The notes below the pieces were generated by a model. It saw only the letters and a program-made list of their open reading frames with translations. It did no database searches and was not told the origin of the DNA. The translations under genes were made by a program, and so were the position numbers. DNA of 64,000 bases, from the NCBI GenBank assembly GCA_039707465.1, contig CM077643.1, forward strand, positions 67,458,605 through 67,522,604. The letters are read 5' to 3'. Positions 1 to 10,483 of this stretch are shown here, in pieces (positions within the stretch are counted from its first letter, which is position 1; each line of letters starts with the position of its first letter). The DNA comes from Rhabdophis nuchalis. Lineage: Eukaryota > Chordata > Lepidosauria > Squamata > Natricidae.

Positions 1-409
1 AAGAGAAGATGAAACAAACATGGGAGTAAAGATTAAAGATAAAATTAAAAGTTAAAGGCATTTACTGAAGACCTGGTGATGGTTTTGGAGGATCTGTTAG
101 GAGAATTCGAAACATTAATTAGAATATTAAAGGACTGTTGCTATGCTTGCTATCCAGTTTTCAGATTCACTATCAGAAGATGAAGATGTCAACAAATATC
201 GAAACAAATATGGATGTCAACAAATATGGAAACAAAAGAACAGACAGAGCTGGTGGATAAAACTGATTTTAAGGTTGAAAGTGAAATACTTTGGTGTTAT
301 TATTATACTTTATTCATTAAACATGAAACTCAGTCAACTGAGCATTTAAAAATGTGTCACAAATACCATTGACTGGTGCTATAGGTTAATACAGGTTGCT
401 GCCAGCATC

Positions 410-765
410 TTAGGTATCAACCAAGTATTTTCTTAAAATATATGATGTTCCTAGTAGCACACTTTTTGCAGTTCCTCTGGTGTTATTGCAGGAAGCTGCA
501 ATTTCTTTATGTGTTCTATAAAATTCTTGGACATGGTACCATGTGCCCTGATGACAATGGGCATCACTGTAACATGCCTCATCCATAGCCGTGTAATTTT
601 GATGGCCAGGTCGCAATATTTTATGATTTTTTCCAGTTCTTTTTCTTCAACTCTGGCATCTTCTGGTACAGTGATATCAATAAACTGTATGCTTTGGCCC
701 TCTACAACCTTGATATCTGGCATGTTGTGTTCCAAATGACGATTCATCTGTATTGAAAATGCAAT
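410..765 (-). pseudogene. R4/Dong-like LINE ORF, C-terminal fragment
   Basis: Minus-strand translation from the CTT tract gives about 115 residues, read in two frames. The first part runs through a D-x-x-VP motif, an EEKELEK/KY segment and a VTVMPIVIRAHGT block. A frame change near 455 then leads into VLLGTSYILRKYLVDT and a stop near 410. This is the extreme C-terminus of a LINE polyprotein. Finger, palm and most of the thumb are absent, so it cannot encode a working reverse transcriptase. The glutamate run that seems to lead into it is only the translated CTT/CCT microsatellite. Confidence 0.45.
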
Positions 766-769
766 ACAG

Positions 770-770
<1 letters not shown>

Positions 771-800
<30 letters not shown>

Positions 801-941
801 CTTCTTCTTCTTCTTCTTCTTCTTCTTCTTCTTCTTCTTCTTCTTCTTCTTCTTCTTCTTCTTCTTCTTCTTCCTCCTCCTCTTCCTCCTCCTCCTCCTC
901 CTCCTCCTCCCCTCCTCCTCCTCCTCCTCCTCCTCTTCCTC
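771..941. repeat. (CTT)n then (CCT)n microsatellite
   Basis: About 34 CTT units (771-872) pass into an imperfect CCT run (873-941). The tract sits between two R4/Dong-like copies. It gives meaningless poly-Leu and poly-Glu reading frames on the two strands. Confidence 0.97.
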
Positions 942-1144
942 TTATTATTACATTCAAAAATGCATTACAAATACCATTGACTTTTGCTAATGTTTGATAC
1001 GGGTTGCTGCCAGCATCCTAGGTATCAACCAAGTACCTTCTTAAAATATAAGATGTTCCAAGGAGCACAGTTTTTTGCAGCTTCTCTGGTGTTAATTCAG
1101 GATGCTGCAATCTGTTGATGTATCTTATAAAATTCTTGGACATG

Positions 1145-1145
<1 letters not shown>

Positions 1146-1206
<61 letters not shown>
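1146..1206. repeat. (ATT)n microsatellite
   Basis: About 20 uninterrupted ATT units lie between the truncated 5' edge of the second R4/Dong-like copy and the 3' end of the third. This fits a TAA target that received successive insertions. Confidence 0.97.
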
Positions 1207-1208
<2 letters not shown>

Positions 1209-1334
1209 TGAAACTCAATCAACTGAACATTCAAAAATGCATCACAAATACCATTGGCTGGTTGTTGTTGTTGTTGTCAACATGAATTGCAAGTTATTTC
1301 AAAATAACTTTCAGAATTACCCTAACAATTAATT

Positions 1335-1500
1335 AATTCATTCAAGAGTGGTATAGCTTGCCTCCCAGAGTTGTGGGTGCTCTATTACTTCAAAAACAGA
1401 CTAGACAACCATTTGATGGGGATGATATAAGCTCTCCTGCTGGAGTTGAGGGTTGGGCTAGAAGACCTCCAAAGTACCTTCCAGCCTTATAATTCCATGT
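1335..1500 (+). mobile_element. CR1 LINE 3'-end fragment
   Basis: This is a diverged CR1 C-terminus and 3' UTR. The text runs from a 'tggtatagcttgcctccc' word through a Phe/Lys-rich segment to 'ggctagaagacctcc' and 'ccttccagcc', the usual end of CR1 LINEs. It is homologous to 22916-23075 and 58837-58975 in this window. Strongly 5' truncated. Confidence 0.75.
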
Positions 1501-1639
1501 TTTAAAATAATTGTGTTTAGGCATGGAATGAAATTTAAAAGGACATGCTAAGACAGGAGAGAAATGAATTAATGTTTTGCATAGAAAGAAATTTGTGTTT
1601 CAGACAATACCTGTTTTGACAACTGATGTACTATTCAAA

Positions 1640-3180
1640 TGATGGAAAAAGATATATTTAAATATTTATGGCATGGGAAAAATATGAGTCAAATACAAAG
1701 TGTTACAAGATGTAAAGGAAAAAGGAGAATTGGGTTTATGAGATATGAAATTGTATTTGCAGACTGTTGGATGAAAGCATGGATATTGTTGAGAAACAAA
1801 ATACTTTTATAATTACAAGATACAATCCAAGGATGTCATAAATATTTATGGTACCATAAAGTTAATGTGGATTTTAAACAATATTTTATTAGATGTGCCA
1901 TATTGAGAATATGGAAGAACTATAAACCCAGGCTGCACCTGAAAATATATCTTTGGAACTGAGCACATGAAGAGTATTGCAGAGAACAGAAACAACAGGC
2001 AAAGACAAATTGTTAACATACCAGGAATTATTGGAGAATTACTTGGGGGTATAAAATAGCAGAAGGATATAGCTGTCAATGTTTTTTCCATTTATACGTA
2101 TCAGAAAGAATTGAAATGGATAAAAATAATTATGACACAGAGTAAAAAAAGGGGGGAAGATAAAATTTGAAGTGCGATTATGCACCAATTATAAACATAT
2201 AGTGTCTAAAATGTTCAAACTTTTGTTGAAATTTGAAATGGAAGATAAATGGGTTAAAGAATCTATGATAAAGTGGACAAAAATTAGTTGTAATATACAA
2301 ATGGACCAATAAGAAAATATGTGGTCAGAAGGGTTGAACAATACTTGGCAGACATTAAAAAGCTTTAAAAAGGGTTTCAAATACACACATTAATACAAAG
2401 GATTTTTTTTAAAAAAAGGAAAAGATGGTAGAGGAAAAAATGATTAGAATTAAAAACATGAAAGTAATAATATTAAGTTGTACCCAGAACTATTTCTTTT
2501 AGAACTGAGGGATACTCAGAAAATAGTCTTGGATGATTATTTCAATAAATTGTTACTGATGTGAGATTCTTGAATGGGGCACGATGGCTCAATGGTTAAA
2601 GACATTGAGTTTGTCAGCTGGACAGCTGACATTCTGGGTTTGAGTCCTGAACACAATGGAGTGAGCTTCTGTTACTTGCCCAGTTCCTGCCCACCTAGCA
2701 GTTCAAAAAATATGCAAGTGCAAGTAAATAAATAGCTAACACTTCAATGGGAAGGTAAAAGCATTCCATGTACCTTGATGTATAGTCATGCTAGCCAAAT
2801 GACCAAAGAAATATCTTTGGACAATTCTAGCTTCCTTGGCTAAAATGAGCACTGATTCCTAGAGTCAGTAGCTCTTACCTTTACATATTTACAAGATTAT
2901 TACATGCACAAAGATAGAAAGATTTAGTACTACCCAATTGTGGAGGAATAATTGGCAAAATTGACCAAACTTGCTGAGATGGCCATACTGACTTTTGGGA
3001 TAAGGGAAAGGTCATTATTGACATTCATCAGTGACTGGAAAGTGCTTACGGACCACTGGAATATAAAAGAATATGATTTATGATTTTGATGAGAGAAAGA
3101 AGGGAATTATGATGTAATGTTAGAAGGGAGAGGTTTGATTAGAATACTACATATATATAACTGCAAAGAAGTTTGGAAAC
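1640..3180 (+). mobile_element. L1-type LINE, decayed ORF2 C-terminal fragment
   Basis: Conceptual plus-strand translation with several stops and shifts gives stretches such as FIRCAILRIWKNYK (about 1879-1920) and later LAEMAILTFGIREG (about 2970-3010). These resemble the C-terminal region of vertebrate L1 ORF2p, downstream of the reverse transcriptase. A tRNA-derived SINE (2576-2884) interrupts it, and L1-like text resumes on the far side. Endonuclease and RT palm are absent. Assignment rests on recognition of the C-terminal pattern only. Confidence 0.5.
2576..2884 (+). mobile_element. tRNA-derived SINE, Sauria-SINE-like
   Basis: The head has a pol III A-box-like tggctcaatggtta and a B-box-like ggtttgagtcc (2637-2647). 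The body then contains 'gttacttgcccag', 'gtcatgctagcc' and a 3' end of 'gagtcagtagctcttacctt'. This is the usual layout of squamate tRNA SINEs with a BovB-type tail, about 0.3 kb long. The same body occurs on the minus strand at 7121-7392 and 45473-45788. It sits inside the L1 fragment, so it is younger than that insertion. Confidence 0.85.
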
Positions 3181-3304
3181 TATTTTTTCATAAATCTTTT
3201 TATGTTTTCTCTTCTTTTTCTTTTCCCAATCTCATTTTTTTTGCTCTTCTTTTTCTTTCCTTTTTTCCTCTTTCACATTTACAATATCATTTTCTTTAAT
3301 TATA

Positions 3305-3400
3305 TTTCTTACTAGCATTACCCGGCCACCTGTTGCTGTGGCCCAGTCTGGTTAAATGGCCAACCAAACTGTGTATACACAACCATCGTATAATGCCCAA
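3305..3400. repeat. Unclassified interspersed-repeat edge
   Basis: The text 'actagcattacccggccacc', followed by 'gttgctgtggcc', looks like a repeat end I have seen in animal genomes. The stretch 5280-5410 (about 'tcggcccagtagtttctgag' to 'ttatatagat') looks like the opposite end. The (CTAC)n tract and a GC-rich block lie between. I cannot assign a family. Confidence 0.3.
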
Positions 3401-4316
3401 CCTACCTACCTACTGTATTTCTTACTCTCTCCCTCTACCTACCTACCTACTGTATTTCTCCCCCCTCTCTCTACCCACCTACCTACCTACCTACCTACCT
3501 ACCTACCTACCTACCTACCTACCTACCTACCGTCTTACTGTATTTCTCCCTCTCTCTACCCCTCTACCTACCTACCTACCTGCCTACCTGCCTACCTACC
3601 ATATTTCTCCCTCTCTCTCTATCCCCCTACCTACCTATCTACCTGTCTGCTTGCCTGTTTACCTACCTACTTACCGTATTTCTCCCTCTCTCTATCCACC
3701 CACCCACCTATATACCTACCTACCTACCATATTTCTCCCTCTCTCTCTATCCACCTACCTACCTACCTACCTACCTACTGTATATCTCCCTCTTTCTATC
3801 CCTCTACCTACCTACCTACTGTATTTCTCTCTCTCCATCCACTTACCTGCCTACCTACTGTATTTCCCCCTCTCTATCCCCCTACCTACCTACCTACCTA
3901 CCTACCTACCTACCTACCTACCTACCGTATTTCTCTCCCCATCTCTCTCCCCCTCTACCTACCTACCTACTGTCTTACCGTATTTCTCCCTCTCTCTATC
4001 CCTCTACCTACCTACCTGCCTACCTGCCTACCTACCGTATTTTTCCCTCTCTCTATCCCTCTACCTACCTACCTATCTACTGTATTTTCCCCTCTACCTA
4101 TCTACCTACCTACCTACCTACCTACCTACCTACCTACTGTGTTCTTCCCTCTCTCCCTCTACCTACCTATCTATCTACATATTGTATTTCTCTCTATTTA
4201 TACCTGTACCTATTTACCTACCTACCTGCTGTATTCATCCCTCTTGTCTATCCCTGTACCTATCTACCTACTGTATTTCTTCCTCTCTCTGTATCCTCTA
4301 CCTACCTACCTATCCC
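3399..4316. repeat. Degenerate (CTAC)n/(CTCT) tetranucleotide tract
   Basis: About 0.9 kb of CTAC units is broken by 'tgtatttctccctctctct' spacers, so a higher-order unit of roughly 60-90 bp is visible. All frames stay open and spell Leu-Pro-Thr-Tyr repeats. Those frames are a by-product of the tetranucleotide and not a gene. Confidence 0.95.
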
Positions 4317-4319
4317 TCC

Positions 4320-5180
4320 CCTCCCCAGACCGCCTCCCCCACAGTCAACCTCTTCCAGGCCCCCCTCCCTCCCTGCCTCCCTTGAGGCCAACGGCAGCAG
4401 CCACCTGGTGGCTTCATGGGATGCCATGTCCGGCTTCTCCTGGGGGGAGGGAGGTTTCTGCTTCCATGCCTCCTTGCTGATGCTGCCGCTGTGCCTGCAG
4501 CTCCTGGCACTTCTGCCACCTCCCCACAGTTGGCCTGGCCCCCCTCCCTCCCTCTCTCCTTTGGGGCCGGCAGTGGCAGCTACCATGTGGCTTTGCGGGG
4601 CACCGTGTCCGGTTTCTCCTGGGGGTGGGGAAAGGTTTCTGTCTCCGTGCCTCCTCGCTGCTGCTGTTGTGGTGCCTGCCGCTTCTGGTGCTAATGCTGC
4701 TGCTGTGGCTGTGGCAGCCACGCCTTCCGTCTCCTGCTGGCCCTCCAGCTTCTCCGTGATGGAACCACCAGCGAGAAGAGATCAGTGGGTCGGTGGGGGG
4801 GCATAGCTGCTGTGGCAGCAGCAGCGCCATCGGTGAGGAGGCATAGGCTTTCCCCCTGCCCCCGGGAGAGGCCAGACGTGGCATCCCACGGGGCTGCGGG
4901 GTGGCTGCTGCTGTTGGCCTGGGGGAGGAGAGGGGGACTGGGTTACATTTGGGGGGGCAGTGGATGCGCCAGGCGTGGCAGACATGGCGACAGCATTGGT
5001 GAGGAGGCGTGGAGGCGTAGGATTCCACCCCGCCCCGCCTCATCCCGCCCCCAGAAGATGCTGGGTGCGGCATCCCACAAGGTTACTGGGTGGCTGCTGC
5101 CATTGGCCTGGCCCAGGGAGGTGCATGTGCAGATTCCCGCATTGCCTTTGGCAATGTGCCACCTCAAGGCCATTCACTGA
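4320..5180. repeat. GC-rich block of direct and inverted units
   Basis: Two direct units of about 180-200 bp (about 4330-4520 and 4520-4700) share 'ccccctccctccct', 'cttctcctgggg' and 'gcctcct'. Two further units (about 4800-4960 and 4960-5130) read as their reverse complement ('gtgaggaggc', 'gtggcatccca', 'ggtggctgctgc'). The open frames in this block differ by strand and follow GC richness, so I do not call genes. Confidence 0.6.
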
Positions 5181-5659
5181 TGCAGCAGCTGGGTGGGAGG
5201 AGTTACAGGGAGGTGAAAACCTCACAAGTGGATACATTTTACATTTGTGTACCGTGCACATGACACACATGTGCCAACCACACAAAAGGTATGTATGATT
5301 GATTCTGAAGTCCTTGGGAACATTGTATGAAAATTTGGTGTCAATCGGCCCAGTAGTTTCTGAGATTAGCGGCTTTGCACAAACTATTTTACATTTTTAT
5401 TTATATAGATTCAATATATGTAAAAAACTCTTTTTTAAACATATTTTTAACTAAAAAAACTACTACTGCAGGAAGCTTAATATCTTCTATGCTGATTATC
5501 AGTGGCTCTCCTGTGTTTCCAAAAAGGAGAATTTCAGGAACTGGATTTTTATGGTAAATGTATTTGTAATTCTCAGCCATAGACTTTATGATGATTTGGG
5601 ATTCAGAAATGCGTATTTCAGTAATTGGTTTCTTGGGTTTGCCTGCCTGGCACGGCAAC

Positions 5660-5660
<1 letters not shown>
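5181..5660. other. No gene seen; repeat edge and unique sequence
   Basis: Holds the second unclassified repeat edge (about 5220-5410) and AT-rich sequence up to the L2 tail. No convincing coding or RNA signal. Confidence 0.5.
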
Positions 5661-5692
<32 letters not shown>

Positions 5693-6133
5693 TTTAATTT
5701 CTAGACCGCTCCCTCTCCCCAAGGGGACTCGGAGCGGTGCACAGGGAAATTAAAACAATAAACATACATAGATATACAAAACAGTTAAAAAACACATTAA
5801 ACAATAAGACCCTGCGCTAAAATTCCCCAAAACCAATCACTAAAACCCTAAACCCTATAATACTATGGTAAGAGGCTACCCTAGGCCGGCCAGGCAGAAA
5901 AAGTGTGTTTTCAATTTCAGACGGAAGGAACGGAGGTCCGTGGTAGTTCTAATATCGGGGGGGAGGTCGTTCCAGAGGGCAGGGCCCACCACAGAGAGAG
6001 CCCTTCCCCTGGGCGTCGCCCGCTGACAAAGTCTAGTGGACGGCACCCGGAGAAGTCCCTCTCTGTGGGAGCGAATCGGCCGTGAGGAAGTATGAGGCAG
6101 AATCCGATCCCGCAGATAGCTAGGTCCCGAGCC
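5661..6133 (-). mobile_element. L2 LINE 3' fragment
   Basis: A minus-strand L2 3' end. It starts with a (TAA)n tail (5661-5691), then the 3' UTR ('ctccccaaggggactcgg') and the last coding block. The coding part matches the C-terminus seen at 28735-29000, for example [20 protein letters not shown] in the alternative frame. Homology stops at about 6133 inside 'aggtcccgagcca'. Severely 5' truncated. Confidence 0.9.
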
Positions 6134-7120
6134 ACTGTTTCCTTTTCTAAATCATTCACATTAATTACTTGTCTGTGTATGTACAGGCATATATAGCAAG
6201 ATAGATGCAAATACGAATAATGTCATATACAGTCTACACCAAACACAACCTTTATGGTTTGAATGCTTTTTCCAAATATGCTCATGTACATTCTGTCTAT
6301 TAAGAACAAGAAACAAAGAAAATGAACCAAGCGGGAGAAATGAAGCTGAAGGAAAAGCATCTGTGTGTTTGTCTATAGAATCCTCTGAGGACAGGGCTCA
6401 GTTTCACACACATCAATATATCTATCCACATTCAGAGGAACAACCAGAAACACTAAGCCAAAAATAATAGTGTTTGAAACAGGAAGGAAAAATGAAATTT
6501 CAGGAGAATGATATTTTCTTTCTCTTAGTGTATCCTTCTTGGCACAGGGCATGTTTATTTATGGTCTTAAGGGCCATACTAGTCCTGCATTATGATCATA
6601 TGAGATTCTTGTTCTCCTGCTTTTTGTTTTGTTTTTTTGATGAGGCTAATAGGATATAAAAGCCTGGGTATGATTTACCACTTAGAAAGATACTATCAAG
6701 ACAAACTAGGGAAAAATACGAGACATAAGAGCTTACCCCTAGGGGACCCCCTTTCAGATTCCCCCCTGCTTCCTATTGTCCTTAACCTGAAACTGCAAAG
6801 GTTCCCATATACCTTTACATTCCTTTTGCAGCATTTTTCTTGCTTTGAAATTAACCCCGCAGTCTCTAACTGAAAGTTTCCATCATCATGGTGTTAAACT
6901 TTGCTCCCCAAAAGAGACTCTGGTGATTAGTGGTAGAGGGGGAGCTCCTGATAACAATTGGGTAAGAAGACAGCTGTGAAACATCTGATCTCCTCCCTGC
7001 AATCAAAGCACACCAAGTGTTTTCTTTTTCCCTTCCCACATATGGCAGCATTTCTAATGGCCAATATTGAAAGAATGGATCCTGGAAACCATATGCAACT
7101 CTGCTCCTTTCTTCCTCCTT
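6134..7120. other. Unique AT-rich sequence, nothing recognised
   Basis: No open frame with recognisable protein similarity and no repeat I can name. Probably intergenic or intronic. Confidence 0.5.
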
Positions 7121-7392
7121 AAGGTAAAATAAAGGTTCCCCTCGCACATATGTGCTAGTTGTTCCCGATTATAGGGGGAGGTGCTCATCTCCATTTCAAA
7201 GCTGAAGAGCCAGCACTGTCCAAAGACATCTCCATGATCATGTGGCCGGCATGACTAAATACCGAATAGTATTACCTTCCCACCAAAAATGGTTCCTATT
7301 TTTGTACTTGCATTTTTTACGTGCTTTCGAACTGCTAGGTTGGCAGAAGCTGGGACAAGTAATGGGAGCTCACTCCATTACACAGTGCTAGG
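7121..7392 (-). mobile_element. Sauria-SINE-like element, minus strand
   Basis: On the plus strand it begins with the inverted 3' tail 'taaggtaaaataaaggttcc', then 'cacatatgtgctag', 'gtggccggcatgac' and 'ggcagaagctgggacaagta'. This is the same body as 45473-45788. The tRNA-like head is degraded at the right end near 7392. Confidence 0.85.
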
Positions 7393-10243
7393 GGTTCTTC
7401 CTCCTTACTAACATTGGGAATGATGGCCCGGGGAGAGTAATATTGTAACCTACCCTTATGAGGAGTGTAGAATATAAAGATGCTGGGAAATCCTGATGCA
7501 TATGCATATTGATCCATGGCACAGGGGGCAATTCAGTGCAGGCTATTGGTAGCCTTTTGCACCACAGAAGAACACTGAAATTTGACAATGGCAGGCAAAG
7601 TCTAGCAAGGCTAATAATAATTAGTGGCCAGTGATAACCAATGCAACGACAATGAGGCAGCAGGAGGAGAAGCGACAGTCTTTCAAATCCAGCAACCTAG
7701 GCAGCAACATGATCTTCTTTTTGGTAGTATTCAGGCATGATATGTAGTCAATAGCAAGTAAGCTTTTACTATACTTCTACCTTGTAAAGATGGGATGTAA
7801 AGGATTGAACAAGCACAGAACAATATCACTTCACTCTCTTTTCTGCTCTTATGGTAGCCACCTTCCTATCCCCAGGATATGTTGCAAGCATAATTTTGGA
7901 TGAAGGGCCAAGTAAGAATTTTCCCAATTAATTTGTGAATTTATAGCAACTCTACAATGTGTATGATTGCATTGGAATGGGAAAGTGTTGGCAGTTTGTC
8001 TGCATGGACCAAAAACTAGAAAAATGAACTCTGCCAAAAGAGTGAGAATTTCTTTGGTTTGTTTTACTTAGTTTTGGGACCCAGGATGGAAGAAGAATAT
8101 GTTTCCCTGCCTGGGATGCTGAATGTGCCAAGGGCAATATAACCATTTTCTGGTTATATTGCTAATAGAACAAATATCTTGCTCTTGTGCATCTTGTAAT
8201 TGATGTTTTAAAAGGGTTTTTTTTGCTAGTTTTAACTTTTTTTACTTATTTTACTATTTAGTTTTTAAAAAAATTGTAGTATATGTTCTGAATTGTAAGC
8301 TACTCAGAGTCATTCATTGAGATGGGTGGCTATAGAGATTGAACGAACAAACAAATGCTCTGTTATGTTCTGTGAAAGATAAAATCAGTTCTGCAAAACA
8401 GAGCAGATAAAGAAACAAATACCATTGAGCCCAAAACCACTAGTATTAAAATTGGCTACAGAGTCTTGTGTGTTGGAAACTCCTCCTCCTTTCCCTTTTA
8501 GAATTTTTGTGAATTAGGGGTCTCTGACTCTGACACTTTTGGAACTTTCTGCCCTTCAATCTGGTCTTCATCAATGTTTATCTAAAAGGGTTGCTTTGGT
8601 AATGGATCTGCCCTCTATTTTTCAAGGTCATCCATTTTATTCTCCACAGACAAGGACTTATTGGACCACTTTGGAGGCAGTCTCTAAGACGACCAATCAG
8701 GCACAAGGTCATGGTCTATAAAGCCCAAAGTCAGGCAGAATTTCCTCCTATGTTCAAGTAGAAAATATGTCAAGCAGCATTCTGAATCCAAAATCAATCC
8801 TATGTTGGTGCCATAAATATCAGTATGAGCAAAGTATAACCATGGGAAAAATGATTTAGAATGCAACCAAAGGGCAAATAGATGCTGATTCATTTATTTG
8901 TTACAAACAAAAACCCTTTGTATTCTCCCTAAGAGAATTCCAGCAAGACTACATTATTAGCTTTTAGGATTTAGATGGCCAAAAATAATTCTCTTGAATA
9001 ATTGTCCATTCTTCTCATGAAATGACTAGTCCTTCCTCTGCTGCCTCTCTGCATGCCTGAGGCTTTCGCTTTTTTTGTACTTCAGAATTGGATATTGAAG
9101 GCTTAGGTTCCTCTGAAGTAACCACCAACAGCACTCCTCTGGATGGCTGTGAATCTTTGACCCCTGAAGACTACTTCTTGAGCAAATTCACTGCATGCTT
9201 ATGTGTTTGTTCAACTCAGCAAGGCAAGGGATGTGGAAGACATCTGACAGATTTTTGTGGAAGGCGCTTGGCAAGACTAAGATAGAATCCACCATAGTGC
9301 AGATGGCGTCCACTGAATGAAATTCATTACCATCCAGCTTCCTCTGGTTAAAAATCCATAAACAATCTGAGAGGGGAAAAAACTATATTTCTGAAAATTG
9401 TACAAAAAAGCAGGATGATCTCCTCCTGTTCCTCCTTCTCTTCCTCTTCCTCAAATTATTAAGGAATTTAACATAATGACATTAAAGATTTTTGTCATAA
9501 AAGAGCCTTTTAGGAGAATTCACATTAACAATGTGGGGATGCACAAGTGCCTTACATAAAGGAATGCTATGAATGAAAATGAATACACTTTTTAAAAGTT
9601 TATTTTAAAAATATTGGGAAAAACATTTTGGAAAACTGCCTACTAACACAGACTGTAAAACAGAAGAAATTTATCAGGACATATACATCCTTACCAGCAT
9701 CAGTCAATTTTGAGGCGATGTTACAGCAGAACCAGCTGTAGCTAGTGGTGGTAAATAACAGAAACAGACACTCATTAATTCATTAAAAGAAAATGCTCGA
9801 AGACTATGCCTGGTAGAATGTTTGTTTGTTACAAATCCCATTGGCCAATTTGTGGCTTTTACATTGTCCACAACAGCAAACATCATTTTAAGTGAATGGG
9901 CATGGGAAAAAATTACACTATAGCTGTCATTTTTTTGTCACAAACATACAATATCACAGAGACACAGATACAAATGTTCCAAAGAACATTTACATGTAGC
10001 ATTACTCTTGGAGAATCATAACTTTCCAAAGTATGTAGGAAAGCACAAGAACTGAAACTATTACTATATAATTTAAAGTTATTTTTACTGAACCAACTGC
10101 AAGTATCATTAGTGGCATTTAAACAAATATCTGAAGGTGAATTCCTGCAACTTTCTTCTGCAATGTATTGCTAGAACATATCAGGAAGGGATGTTGTGTA
10201 GATCCAGAAATACTTGATAAGATCTAATTACCAAGTCAAGAAA
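7393..10243. other. Mostly unique sequence
   Basis: No named gene. A LINE/SINE-like 3' tail lies at about 8280-8356 ('gtaagctactcagagtcatt' then CGAA/CAAA units). A possible single exon is listed separately at 9089-9283. The rest is AT-rich with no repeat I can classify. Confidence 0.45.
9089..9283 (+). other. Candidate orphan exon (uncertain)
   Basis: A pyrimidine-rich run ends in 'ttgtacttcag' (about 9074-9085), a plausible splice acceptor. An open frame follows containing EGLGSSEVTTNSTPLDGCES and LTPEDYFLSKFTACLCVC, with a TAG at 9281-9283. The composition looks more protein-like than its neighbours, but I do not recognise a family and see no partner exon. It could be chance or an old pseudogene. 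Confidence 0.2.
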
Positions 10244-10483
10244 TTTCATTTGAACTTTTCCTGTGGGTGGTGGTGATTGGAAGTGCTGCTGGAGGGAGGA
10301 ATCAAAGACACAAAAAGGATGAGTAGGTAGTGGCTATTTCATTTGTACTATTCCTGTGGCTGGTGGTGATTGGAGGTGCTGCTGGAGGGGGGAATCAAAG
10401 ACACAAAAAGGAGGAATAGGTAGTGGCTATTTCATTTGACCTTTTCCTGTGGCTGGTGGTGATTAGAGGAATAGGTAGTGGCC
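10244..10483 (+). repeat. 93-bp tandem repeat, 2.6 units, 5' of an L2
   Basis: Units start at 10244, 10337 and 10430, exactly 93 bp apart, with the word 'tttcatttg'. Each contains 'ggtggtgattgga', 'gctgctggag' and 'aatcaaagacacaaaaagg'. The third unit has an internal deletion. The array ends right where the L2 5' region begins, so it may be the 5' UTR repeat of that LINE. Confidence 0.85.

Larger units (their letters stand above)
290..1260 (-). mobile_element. R4/Dong-like LINE, three serial 3'-end copies
   Basis: Three copies of one LINE 3' end lie head to tail on the minus strand. Their 3' ends fall near 313, 945 and 1207, each at an ATT/TAA run. All share the same 3' UTR phrase, including the plus-strand words cacaaataccattg (about 358, 967 and 1241) and tgctgccagcat (about 399 and 1006). 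The longest copy (about 300-765) encodes a C-terminal piece with IDITVPEDARVEEKELEKII and a closing VLLGTSYILRKYL. That matches the C-terminal, restriction-like-endonuclease end of R4/Dong-type LINEs as I remember it. The upstream parts are missing and replaced by microsatellites. R4/Dong elements are known to favour TAA repeats, which fits. Family assignment is from motif memory only. Confidence 0.5.

Noticed and set aside
451..957. Glutamate-rich protein of 168 codons
   Set aside because: The acidic part is the translated CTT/CCT microsatellite joined to a LINE fragment.
3333..4480. Two overlapping 350-374-codon open frames
   Set aside because: They are translations of the CTAC/CTCT tetranucleotide in different frames (Leu-Pro-Thr-Tyr repeats).
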